Made by a program: the position numbers and the translations under genes
In this document: piece after piece, positions 52,842-64,000 of the stretch
Layout of the letters: every line of letters begins with the position of its first letter
Numbering within the stretch: the stretch's first letter is position 1
Assembly (NCBI GenBank): GCA_905250885.1
Contig: CAJNOQ010000023.1
Coordinates: 1 to 64,000 of the forward strand
Direction: 5' to 3'
DNA length: 64,000 nt
Origin: Didymodactylos carnosus
Lineage: Eukaryota; Rotifera; Eurotatoria; Philodinida; Philodinidae
Notes under the pieces: generated by a model
Database searches by the model: none
Told to the model about the DNA's origin: nothing
Seen by the model: only the letters and a program-made list of their open reading frames with translations

Positions 52842-55343
52842 TAGATTGTTTTTTGTCATCGTTTTTCTCTCTCACTTGTTACACCATCTATTTTTTTTAC
52901 TCTGAACACAATACACAATATGATAATTTATTTTCGTCTTCATATTTTCTTCTCACACTTAGATATGACTTATTTTTGTGTGATTTTCTCTTTTTTTTGT
53001 TTCTCATATGATGTTATTATTGATTGAAATGAAACTGATGATAAAGAGAGAAACTATATTTTAATTTTCTGTTTGATTTTAATTTCAATTTGTTTATCTG
53101 TCGTGTTTACATGGTCGCCGTCCTCGTCTCTTTTTCATGTGCCATTTTTCTTTCTCTGTGTCTTTGTTCAAGTGTGATAGTGAGTGATGAACTTTGATTT
53201 TAGTTATTATTGATGTATAGTGTCTGTCATTCTTTATAATTAACCGTTTCTTCGCAGACACATCCTTTGATTTTCGTTTCCGAATAGCGTTTGCTTATTT
53301 GTCCACAAATCATTTTTTTGTCTCTATTTAATCCTGATAAACTAAATGATTAGTAGTTGTTTGCTTGTTCTCCATTGCTGATGTTTGTTGTTCATTTTTT
53401 TATCAATCTCTTTGACTTTTTCTTCTAATAGGTGATGTATTTGTGTGTATATAAAAAGAAATGCTTTTTTGTTACCTTTGTTAATGAATTCTTGTTAACC
53501 TAATCATTTTTGTATTTGTCGTTGTTGTACTACATTGTCTTGGTTGATGTTAAAACTAATTGTTTGAGTTTGACTTCTATTCTATCTCTATTTTTTTAAT
53601 GTAATATGCCATGTTAAAAAAGAAACCTCCATAATCATTCAAAACGCTTTTGTTTTGTTTTAATGAAAAAAAAAGTTCAATAAAAACAAAGAGATCAATG
53701 AATCGAACTTTTATACCGTTAGGAACCGACATCTGAATTACAGGTATTGGTGCGAGCGTTTTGGTTTAGTAAGGAGACGTGTAGCGGAAAGACAGTACGT
53801 TTAAGAACTGAAATGGCACGTGCCGAGTAGTTAACTTCAAAAGGCTATAACAATAGACAATAGACACTTCGTATCGTGTTTGGGCTTTTAAGCCCTAGTC
53901 CATTTTCAGAGCGCACCATATACAAACGAACTTGTATTTGTATCCTAAGAAAGCGCAAAAAAATCTGTACTGTTTTTATCATTGTTGATTTGAAATGTTG
54001 TAAATCAAACAACATAGAACACAGCAATCGTCGCTTTCAGCGTATGTATAAGTTGCCACAATTGTTTTTTCTTACCCAAGTCGAAGATGTGAACTAAAAA
54101 GTGAACTAAATGTGAAGCTAAAAAGGTATTCAAATTCTGGAATGCTTTCTGAACATTTCCAATTGAGATGTACAAACGATACACCATGTGATGTTACAAG
54201 CAATCCAAAATCCGATACCCATCGATTAATCCAAAAATGAGAGTGTATTTGATTAACGAAATGGATTTTAATTAGAATAACAAAAGCACCGCCTTTAATG
54301 GATCGTTTAGTTGTCTGAGTGACTGGAGTAATAGACTCCAGGTGTTAAGGCGTCGCGTTTTCCGCTTAGATGCTTTGTTCGTAACAGAAAAATAATTGAA
54401 TTTAGTAATGGCGATTTTCCTCGTATCAGAATTCTGCACAAGCAAGAAAGAAACATAACTTATATATTTTTTTTCTTCTAATTCTTGCACCTTTTTTGTT
54501 GACTTATTTCTCTCTTTCTAGTAATATTCTAGCTTAAATAAAAGAGCAAAATCTCTGCACATGATACTTGCATAAGTTTATTCACAAAAGCCATGTTTTG
54601 CAAAATTTTTCGCATGGTTTTTTTCAGCAAATAAGTACATAACTAATACATCCTCTCCTGTAACTAATTTCCAATTTTTCTGTTAGTATAATAATAGCTT
54701 GAAGTAGATGAATAAGAATCTTTCTGAGGTGCCACTATTCAGTTTGTTGGTAAGATAAACATTTCTTGGTTAAAGTTTTATTAAATCTGAATACATTTCT
54801 ATGAGAGATATTCATCATAACTTTCACCGATACAGATGCTTTATTTTTGTTTTTTGTAGATATATTAAAATAAGTTCTGTTGTCTAACCTTTACTCTTTT
54901 ACTCTCCCTCCAACATCCGTCCATGTTATTTTCACATATATTTCCATTCAAAGGTAATGATTCAAAATTATTCTTAATATTGTATAGACTCCATGGATTA
55001 AATTGGATTTTAGTGAGTTGTCCGGGAACAAGAACAGAGCACAAGAATTTTCTAAGAATAGAGTAATAACTTTAAGAAAGAAAACAAGCAATTTTCTAAT
55101 ATATATTTGTTGTTTTCATCTTTCAAATATTCTATTTTTTGTTATACTAAATTCTGTCCAATGCAAAGAAATTACGTAACGTTTTCTCAGAATAATTTCG
55201 AAAAAAAGTATTCACTTCATGTAAGAAGCATGGGCATCTACAAAATTTTTCTCTTGGTCATGGACACATTGACAGAAAAAAGCTGTCCGTGCAGATTTTT
55301 ATAGCATTGCAATATTATTCAGATTTTTTTTGTTCAGAAGTTA
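52842..55343. other. WEE1 3' UTR and UPF2 upstream region
   Basis: 52842 to about 53700 is T-rich and probably the WEE1 3' UTR, with an AATAAA signal at 53679. The rest should contain the UPF2 promoter. Short frames around 53845-54490 are not convincing genes. Confidence 0.5.
53679..53684 (+). terminator. Likely polyadenylation signal of WEE1
   Basis: An AATAAA hexamer at the end of an 840-bp T-rich tract following the WEE1 stop codon. Confidence 0.45.
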
Positions 55344-58300
55344 ATGCATATGTCTAATAGAACAAACGCCAATAATAATCGTGGTTCGTATAATTCACAA
55401 TGGGGTTCACGACCATATCGACGAGGTACCTACGAACAAAATTACCAGCAGATGCCGTCAAATTATGAATATGGACAGTCATCCTATGACAACTATGATA
55501 ATTCCAGTTATGAACAACAACAACAATCGTCGAAACGTTATTCTGTTAATCGCAATAAACAACAAACAAACCTAATTGATAATTCATGTGACAGTTACAA
55601 ATCATACCGTGAACCACAGCAGCAATTCAACCGTTCAGAAACATCGTCGAAAGTTTCAAATGAACAGTATAATACACAAAAATCTTCAACATCACAAGTA
55701 TCAACGAAGAAATTAGCTGCTGAACCACAACCGGTTAATAAAACACAATTGACTAACGATCAGTCGTCCAAAAAACAATCTGGTCATGATCGTTCAAAAA
55801 AAATATCTTCATCTGATGTGAAAACGGTACCAACAAGTACCTCAGATGTATTATTAGTAAACAAATCCAAAAATGGTACGTTTCTTTCACTTCGAGGAGA
55901 ATAGTACACGATGTATCTAAGATATTCTCAAGATGTTTTTCGGATGATTTCAGTCGACTAATTAATATTTTAGATGATTCTTCTGAAATTAAAAAGCTTT
56001 TCTATATTTTAGATTCAAGTAACTCTCAACCGGTGAAAACAATACAATCTGTTGATACTCAACCAAAATCTGAAATATCAAATTCTAATTCGAATACAGA
56101 AGAAAATACTACTACCAATACTCCTCAAGAAGCAACGACTTTAGAAACCATTCAGCAACCAGAACCGTGTGAAAATATTGATAATATTCGTCAGCAAGTT
56201 CAAACTTATATCGGCGAACGTTTAGAACGTATGAAATATCGTATAGAATTACGTGAACAAAATATTCTTGCTGAACAAACACGTACGAATATCGAACAAC
56301 AACAGGAAATGATGGCACGTTTAGATTCCAGTATAAAAAAGATTCCTCCATTTATCAAACGTTTACGAACATTATCGGAACAACAAAAAGATGCGTTACG
56401 TAAAGATATGCAACAATTAAATTTAACACGTTATATAAGTGAAGTAGCCAATTCAATAACAGAAGCTAAATTAAAAATGAATGATGTTTATACAGCTGTT
56501 TTACTATGCTCATTATTACATCAACGTTATCAAGATTTTTCTATGACACTCTATGAAAATTGGTTAAAAGTATTACAACCACAAGCCATAATTGAATCAG
56601 CATCCGCATACCAACAAGAGTCAAAACCATCGTTAAATTTATCAAAATTACGAGTTGATTTAAGATTTTTTGCTGAACTAATAACTGTTCACGTTTTACC
56701 ACAGTCATTGTCATTAAATTATTTATTGTCACTACTTCAAGCCTTAGTTAATAATGATAAAGATTTTTCAAACATAACAATCATTACAAGTTTTTGTAAA
56801 ATGTGTGGAGAAGATTTTGCAGATATTGTATCCATGAAAATGAAATCATATGTTAACAAATTGAATGATATGGATAAAGATCTAGAACAACAAGAACAAA
56901 TTAGTATACCAACAAGTAATCATTATACGAATGAAAAAAAACAGTATATTCGACAATTATTTAAAGATTATTATAAAAATTTGTGCGATCATGTTATTCA
57001 AGAACATAAATCAATACAAAAAATGGAAAGACAAATGAAGCGGATGATGGAAGTAGGTAGTAGTCATGTTTTTCATGATAATTCTTGACATAGAAATTTA
57101 AGCTGTTGATGAACCAAAGGCGAATATGAAGATTAAAATATCATTTACGTTGAATGATTGTATTTCTTTTGAAAAAAGTATGTATCGTTCAACATCTATG
57201 TTCATTTTATTCTCTTGAGCAAAATATAAACAATTCTGAAGCTTATAATATTTGTATACTTTTGATATCTGCTTCTGGATTAAACATATTGTGCTTTTAT
57301 ACAGTCTTATTTTTGTTATTTTTATTTAGAATCGTGGTGAATTGAATCAAGATACACGTGATAAACACGAACAAACTGTGCAGTCTTTTCAAAAACTTTT
57401 TCAAAACACAGAAACATTAGCCGATCTTGTAGAAGAAGCAATACCTGAATTGCCTATTGAAGGTAAGTGAACGTGTACGTGTATTAAGATTCATATAGAA
57501 TAATGTACGTAAGACAAACGTTTTTATTCTAGAAATTTCTAAGAAGTCGAGTGAACGAATCGGCATTGATATATACATTCCAGGCAAAAATGATGATGTA
57601 AGATTACATTCGCACACCGATCAAGAGATATTTTAGAGTTTTATCTGTCGTTTGTTCAGGATACTTCATTATGGGAAGATAGCGATACCAAACAATTTTA
57701 TGAAAATTTTCCAGATTTAAGATTATTCGTACCCGGTTACTATCGTGATCCATTAATATCAACGAATGCAAGTGCAAACATAACAGCTGCATCAACTACA
57801 GATGCAATTGATGAAGCTAACACTCCAATGTCAGAAGGTAACACAAATGAACTGTTGTTTTTCATAGTACTATAATTTTTTTACCTTTGGTTTAAGATAT
57901 TGAAACATTAGATCCCGTACAAATTGAACAAGAGATTGAAAATGTTGTTTTAGAAGTAACAACAGCTGATGCTGATGTGGAAGAGGAAGATGCAGTTCTT
58001 GTAGATGATGGTAAATATTATTATAAAATAACTTTATTATGATATATTTTCGAATTTAAATTGTAGATATTGTCGAAGAAGATCTTAGCGCAACAAATAT
58101 GAAATTAATAATGGACGTTTTTATAAATCATTTACCAACATGTGTTAATAGAGAATTAATTGATAAGGTAAATTATTGCAGCATGCAGATTGCATGCATA
58201 TTACTCATAGTCAAAAAATGTTGTTATTATAAGCTACAGAAACCATGTAAAAATGGAATGCTTAATCATCTTTAGGCCGCTCGAGATTTTGCAACAAATT

Positions 58301-61300
58301 TGAATACAAAACAGAATCGTAAACGTCTTATAAAAGCATTATTTCAAGTACAACGTACCCGTTTAGATTTATTACCATTTTATGGTCGTTTGATAGCCAC
58401 ATTAAATCCCATAATGTCTGAAATTGGAACAGAGGTAGTGCGTTTACTAAAAAATGAATTTCGTCAACATATACGAAAAAAAGATCAAATATATATTGAA
58501 TCAAAAATAAAAACTGTACGGTATATTGGAGAATTAGTTAAATTTGGTATATTTCCCAAATTGGAAGTAACACTATGTTTGAAAACATTATTGGGTGATT
58601 TTCGTCATCATAATATTGAAATGTGTTGTAATCTATTAGAAACATGTGGAAGATATTTGTATCGTAGTCAAGATACACATAGACGAACAGAAATAATTCT
58701 TGTAAGTTTATTGAATATTTGAATTAGAAATTCTTTTTTTTATTTTATTTTCTTGTTTTTAAGGAGATACTAATGAGAAAAAAATCTGTTCTCACCTTGG
58801 ATAATCGATATACGACAATGATTGAAAATGCTTATTATTATTGTAATCCACCAGAAAATCGTGAAATTGAAAAAAAAATACGACCACCATTACACGAATA
58901 CTTAAGACGAATATTATTTAGAGATTTAAATAAAATAACAATTGAGAAAGTAAAATGATTATACAATTTAATATAATTTTTCTATAATTATTCATATCTT
59001 CGGTTTTAGGTATTAAGACAAATGAGAAAATTCGATTGGTTCGAACCAACGTTTCGTGAATACGCAATTAAATGTTTAACAGCTCCCTATTACGTTAAAT
59101 ATAATTCAATTCATTGTCTAGCATCGATTTTAGCTGGTCTAGCTCATTTTTATGTAAGTATCGTTTGTTATTATTGAAATAATACTATGAGAAACACGAA
59201 TAGTATGAATGAGAATAGAAGAAAGCGCTTAAAGAACTTTTAATATTTAACTACAAGTTTGATGTTAGAAAGATTAGATGCATCCTTTATTAAGCAAAAT
59301 ACTAATAGATTTCGGTATATTATGAATGATTATTTTTTGGTTTTAGGACGATATCGCAATCGACGTTTTGGATAATGTATTAGACGACATTCGATCTTGT
59401 CTCGAAGTAAGTTCTCAGTTGATTATGTGTGATTTGTGTGAAGTACAGACGGGATGAAACTATAATCACAAAGTCGAGGACTGAAGACGAGAATGAAAAC
59501 AACGAAGAATTTAAACAGAGTTCACCTCCGATATAAACTGAATACGTTCAGCATTTGTTACCTCTTAGAACGTGTTTATCTGCTAGATATAATTATGTTA
59601 GTATGTTTCTGTTTCGGCACTGTACACAAGGTTCACTGATCCTTACTGGTATAGACCTGGATTTTAATGTGTTTTCTCAGGAACACAAGACCTTCTGGTC
59701 TTTATGTTTGGGATTTATTTGTCTCTTATATAATCCAAACTCGCATTTACTATATGAGAGAATGCTCTTGGCGTGACTGGCACACTAACTTTTTTTATGT
59801 CCTCTACTCACTCTTAGTTTCAGTGACTTCTTTTATAATTGCTGATATAAATAGATCGGTATCTGCTCGAGAAAATCAGTCAGATAAAAAAAAGGAATTT
59901 TCTGTACAAAATTCTATTTTTTCGGTGCTTCCTTCACATTCATAAATGCCGTTTAGAATTCCAGTTTCTAAATTCTTTCTTTTTCTTAATAAAAACGAAT
60001 ATGGTACGGCGGGCGCACTTTGAGCTCGCTAACCCGTAATTACTTCTGACCTAAAAGGGATTAAGTGTTCTGCCAAGTTAGATTCATATAAGGAACGTAA
60101 CCGTTTAATCATTGCTTTATGAGTTATTTTGAGTGCAACAACTGCCATACGAAGAAATATATTGGCGAGAGAAAAAAGTTTTTTTATTGCAGGACTAATG
60201 CGAAAATCTTGCCTATAGTGAGTGACTTCTGACGAATTTATTTATTTATAGTCGAACGTACCGAGATACAATCAACGTCGTTTATGTATGGTGAAATATC
60301 TTGGTGAAATGTATAATTATCGTGTTGTTGATTCGATTATTATATTTCGTACGCTGTATTTGTTGATAACATTTGGAGTTACTCTTGACAGTAAGTATTT
60401 ATGTTCTCTTTCGCTTTTACACTAGCATAAGTTGAATTTATCTATTTAGATGCTATTATGAGTGAAGTCGATCCGCCTGATCATTTATTTCGTATTCGAC
60501 TTGTTTGTACATTGCTCGAAACATGTGGACAATATTTTGATCGAGGAACAAGCAAGAAGAAATTGGACTGTTTTCTCCTTTATTTTCAAGTATACGTTAT
60601 AATAACTAATGATCTAAACTTTGAAATATTTTGCATTTTTTGTTTTATAGCGTTATTTTTACTTCAAAAAAGAACATCCACAATGGAATACAAACACATA
60701 TCCATTTCCAATCGCTGTTGAACATGTATTTGATGAGACATTAATTACATTACGACCAAAATTTATATTGGCTGGAAGTTATACAAAAGCGTGTGAGGAA
60801 GTTGAAGCGATGGAAAAAGAATATGTAACAATTCTAGGTATTCATCCGGAAATTAATCTTTAACTTTTTAATTCATCTAAGTAAGTGATCTATCTTTCAT
60901 TCATTTATTTGTTTAGCTCAAAATGAAATAAAAACACCCACTACTATCGATACAAAGGATAATTTGCCGCCAATCAATGAGGAAGAAGAATCGTTTGGAC
61001 CATCAATATCTCCAATAGATGGTGATGAAGAAGACGAAAATGATGAGCGAACACCTCGTCGAATAGAAGATGAATACGAAGAAGAAGAGAATGATGATGA
61101 AACGTATAATGTTCGTCGATCGCGTTTTAGTGGTGGCAGCGGAGAGCGAACTAGTTGTGGAAGTGTAAGTAATATCATAACGTCATAAAAAAAATCATCA
61201 TTCTTTAGTTGAAAATATGTATTAGGCTGGCGATTTAGAAAATGATCAAATGAATGCCGACGATGAACAAGAAGATGACGAAGACAATGGTAGCTCGTTG

Positions 61301-62283
61301 CAATTAAAAGCAAAAAAAATTACAAGTGAAGAAGATGATGAGTTTGTCAAAGCTTTCGATACACTCATAGCTGAATCTGTTGCTGTAAGACGAAGAATGT
61401 TTTGTATGTGTGTTTTTTCATTATTTTTTTACTCTGTATTTCTAGCAGCGAGCCACAGAAATGACCAAAGCACCAGCACCAGATATTGCGATACCTGTAC
61501 ATCTGCGTAGAAATAAAGTTCTATCATCAACAAGTTTAAATGTATCCAGTAAGTTTATTTTTGTGAACGTCTTTTAAATACATTTGTACGGCTCATCAAC
61601 ATGGTAGATGCCGCTTAAACATTCTGAAAAATTTATGTTTATGTGAGGTGTTTTCTATGTTTTAACTAATCTGTTTGTCATTTTAGATAGCGATGGCGAT
61701 GATGAAAATGATCCAATTGTCAAGAATCAAACAACAATGAATTTTGTTGTTATGATGAAAAAAAATAATAAATTACATGTAAGTCTACGTTTTAGATCGA
61801 ATTTGTACATGTTATCTTTTCTTTTTCTGGTAGTTTCATAACTTAGCTGTGCCGAACACGTCGGAAATGGCTCTACGTTTGAAAGCACAAGAAGAGGTAT
61901 GAACGTGAAAAAAAAATGACGTCAAGAAATATGGAAATACTATGGTCTTTTATAGGCTGACCGTCAAGAAAAAGCCCGATTAAAAATTTTAACGTTGAAT
62001 ATGTCAACACGTATGGAACAAGAGGTTGAACAGCAAGGTAAACGGTTAAAATCATCAGTATAAACATTTTATAATCGACTTTTTTATTACAGAACCGATG
62101 GTCAACGTATTAAATCGTACTCCAGTTAGTACTAACACAAATCGAACGCGACGAACGCGTTATGTTCATCAAAAAGGCGCTCCGGATGCTGATCTCATAT
62201 TTGGATCGAAGTAAGTTTGATGCATTTATTCTAAGGACTATTCTAATGAAAAGGTTAATATTTTTTTCTATAGAAAACGTTGA
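55344..62283 (+). CDS. UPF2: Regulator of nonsense transcripts 2 (UPF2)
   Basis: Core factor of nonsense-mediated mRNA decay that bridges UPF1 and UPF3 on exon-junction complexes. About 22 exons encode roughly 1,400 residues (human 1,272). The first exon (55344-55874) is an Asn/Gln/Ser-rich extension. MIF4G-1 is in exon 2 (IKKIPPFIKRLRTLSEQQKD, VYTAVLLCSLLHQRYQDF). MIF4G-2 spans exons 7-11 (RLDLLPFYGRLIATLNP, IRKKDQIYIESKIKTVRYI, IENAYYYCNPP, VKYNSIHCLASILAGL). MIF4G-3, the UPF3-binding domain, is in exons 12-14 (RYNQRRLCMVKYLGEMYNYR, DPPDHLFRIRLVCTLLETCG, QYFDRGTSKKKLDCFLLYFQ). An acidic segment follows in exons 15-16, then the UPF1-binding tail (DIAIPVHLRRN, RYVHQKGAPDADLIFGSK). A stop appears at 62214 if unspliced, but a good GTAAGT donor at 62211 joins to KR-stop at 62274-62283, matching the RRR-type family C-terminus. 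The intron 59408-60251 is unusually long. Confidence 0.97.
59408..60251 (+). other. UPF2: Expanded UPF2 intron
   Basis: This 845-bp intron lies between exons encoding VLDDIRSCLE and SNVPRYNQRR. Most other UPF2 introns are 50-80 bp. The part around 59560-60180 has somewhat more G and C than typical introns here and holds overlapping frames (59555-59776, 59667-59945) of no known family. It is probably an insertion. Confidence 0.5.
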
Positions 62284-64000
62284 ACAAATTAAAAAGTTCA
62301 TTGGATTAGTCGAATCGAACAATAACCGATGCTTCGATAAGCATGCGAAACAAATTTAGAAAGAAAAATACGCCAGAAATGTTTATGATACAACGTGTAA
62401 CATATCGATTTAGAATCAAAACAAATATTAGAATGTAATGAACGATGAAAAATAAGAAATTTAAATGTGAGAAACCAACAGCATATTCATACATTAAAAG
62501 TGTATATCAAACAGGGACACAAAGCCCAAGAGCTCTATTTCATTAATGAACAATACATTTATGAATAAAGCAGTTGCTTTTATTATGTTCTCTCCCTCGC
62601 TGTATGACTGAGGTTGTTATACTTTTATACACCAACAAATTGGACAAGAAAATTGTGAATTGTTGCTTATTTAATTGTATAAGTTCAATTTTACATGAGT
62701 TTTTTTCGTGTTATGCCAATAATATGTCTGTTTACAACTCATACGATTTTTTACTACGCAAATACTGGAGTATCATGAGTTGTTCGGTGTGACGAAAAAC
62801 AAAGAAAGATTTAATAGTCTTTGTATGTTAGCCTGTTGTTCTTATTCTCATACATACCAACTGTTCATTTATTTTCATGTTTTTTTTGGCTCGTATGTTA
62901 CATTGTATTCTTTTTCTAATATTGATTTATTATTATCATTATTGCTGGAGGCTTCTTTTGTTTCATACTGCATTTTTCTTTGTTTTCGTTATTTTTACTT
63001 CAGTCTATGCGTGTACTTTAAATAGCACTCGTATTCGACAATATAAAAATAACGAAAATAAACGAGAAGATAATTGAATGATTCACCATTTGAGATCACC
63101 AGTTTTTGATGAAATAGGATTGTTTTATAATGTTGTAAACTTGTTTTTACTTGAAATATCGTGAGAACATTTGATCAACAACTTATATACTGCATAAGTC
63201 AACATTGGAAGGTTCTAGTATTTTCTTGTTATTAAATGATTATTGTCTTTCAAATTTAATAATAGGAAAAATGAGTTATTGATTAAAAAGAAAAATTATA
63301 CGGATATCATTCTACCTCAAGCAGATTCATCACAGTGAGAAGTATATTCAACCATCAAATAATGAATGTACAGTGAATATCAAAATTATTTGATCACTCG
63401 ATGTTATCCTGATTTGATCTGATGTATTGCATCGTGGATGTACAAAATAGTACATTATGCCAAACGTTTTAGTTTCTTTGTACGCAAAATTTTAGCAGAG
63501 CGTTCGAGTTACTTTTAGTACGAATTGATTGAATTATTTGCTGTAGTTGTTACAGTACTCTTCGAAAGTCCCCATAACCCAAGAACGATGATAACTAAGG
63601 ACGCCTAATTTGTGCAGTCATAGCTCTCACTGGATGCTGATCGCCCCACCAGTATGAGCTTCTTTTACACGATGGTTCATGAATTATGAGCGTTTCATTT
63701 ATTTTCCGTAAAACGCTGATAACCTCTGATCCAACAGAGATGAAACTTTTCTTTTTACCAAAATGTAGCTCTGACTCTCTTCTATCTACGGTATGAGTTT
63801 CGTTTGTTGGCTCCTGATGGTCATTAAAATACAGCCACAGAATCAATTCATTTATTTTGCACTCTTTTCACTCTCCATACATTTTCAAGCAAAACTAATG
63901 ACATATTTGAGATCAGTAGACAATGGCATATTTGACGCTCGCTTTGCGAACAAAAAATTTCGTTGAAAATTTTCTCCTCTGATGAACATAAAGGTGAATC
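62284..64000. other. UPF2 3' flank and right-hand intergenic DNA
   Basis: AT-rich DNA with a likely UPF2 polyadenylation signal at 62564. A minus-strand frame at 63595-63846 (containing SVGSEVISVLRKINETL and SSYWWGDQHPVRAM) has a protein-like look but no ATG in a good position and no recognised family. It could be an exon of a gene lying beyond the right edge. Confidence 0.4.
62564..62569 (+). terminator. Likely polyadenylation signal of UPF2
   Basis: An AATAAA hexamer about 280 bp after the UPF2 stop codon, followed by T-rich DNA. Confidence 0.45.

Noticed and set aside
54290-54370. Small stem (CTGGAGT with ACTCCAG) considered as a tRNA or other small RNA
   Set aside because: No cloverleaf, no T-loop GTTCRA sequence and no acceptor stem could be placed.
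56112-56732. Minus-strand frames opposite UPF2 exon 2
   Set aside because: They are complementary to a well-supported MIF4G-coding exon.
60918-61313. Minus-strand frame rich in Ser and Arg
   Set aside because: It is the antisense reading of the acidic UPF2 exons 15 and 16.
63595-63846. Minus-strand frame with WWGDQHPVRAM, considered as a mariner-type transposase end
   Set aside because: The resemblance is limited to a Trp pair. No catalytic Asp signature or terminal repeat is visible, so no transposon was called.

Overview
The window looks like nuclear DNA of a small invertebrate animal. It is AT-rich, the genes are split by many short GT-AG introns (mostly about 50-70 bp), and the proteins are of animal type: a tyrosyl-tRNA synthetase with an EMAPII-like tail, a CELF-type RNA-binding protein, WEE1, CNOT3 and UPF2. 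The compact introns together with scattered repeats with long inverted arms would suit a bdelloid rotifer such as Adineta or Rotaria. That assignment is an inference from style, not from a diagnostic marker.

Layout. Positions 335-1869 (-) hold the 5' exons of a SKI2-type exosome helicase that runs off the left edge. 4645-7123 (-) is a complete cytosolic tyrosyl-tRNA synthetase. 11167-17072 (-) is PEX5, the peroxisomal import receptor, and it faces a CELF-like single-RRM gene at 18249-19552 (+) across a shared upstream region. 24103-26204 (-) is a divergent alpha-tubulin, with a short inverted tubulin fragment lying about 0.9 kb past its stop codon. 34956-39572 (-) is CNOT3. 49276-52841 (+) is WEE1 and 55344-62283 (+) is UPF2. 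Four of the eight genes (SKI2, CELF, CNOT3, UPF2) act on mRNA turnover, but they are on both strands and far apart, so no operon is implied.

Between the genes lie two main repeat-rich blocks. Block 20.4-24.1 kb contains a 1.6 kb element with about 185-bp inverted arms, a degenerate minisatellite, a perfect 63-nt hairpin and the tubulin fragment. Block 26.2-34.9 kb contains a 415-bp element with 155-bp inverted arms, exon-like fragments of host genes, two back-to-back inverted-repeat units (29.9-31.5 and 31.5-32.4 kb), and a 5'-truncated LINE with an ATTC tail. The 39.6-49.3 kb stretch holds dispersed repeats, a palindromic MITE-like unit and possibly the last exons of an unrecognised gene.

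No tRNA, rRNA, spliced-leader RNA gene, CRISPR array or intact virus-like element was recognised. Coordinates of multi-exon genes run from the first base of the start codon to the last base of the stop codon and include introns. Exon boundaries were read by eye from splice consensus, reading frame and family similarity.
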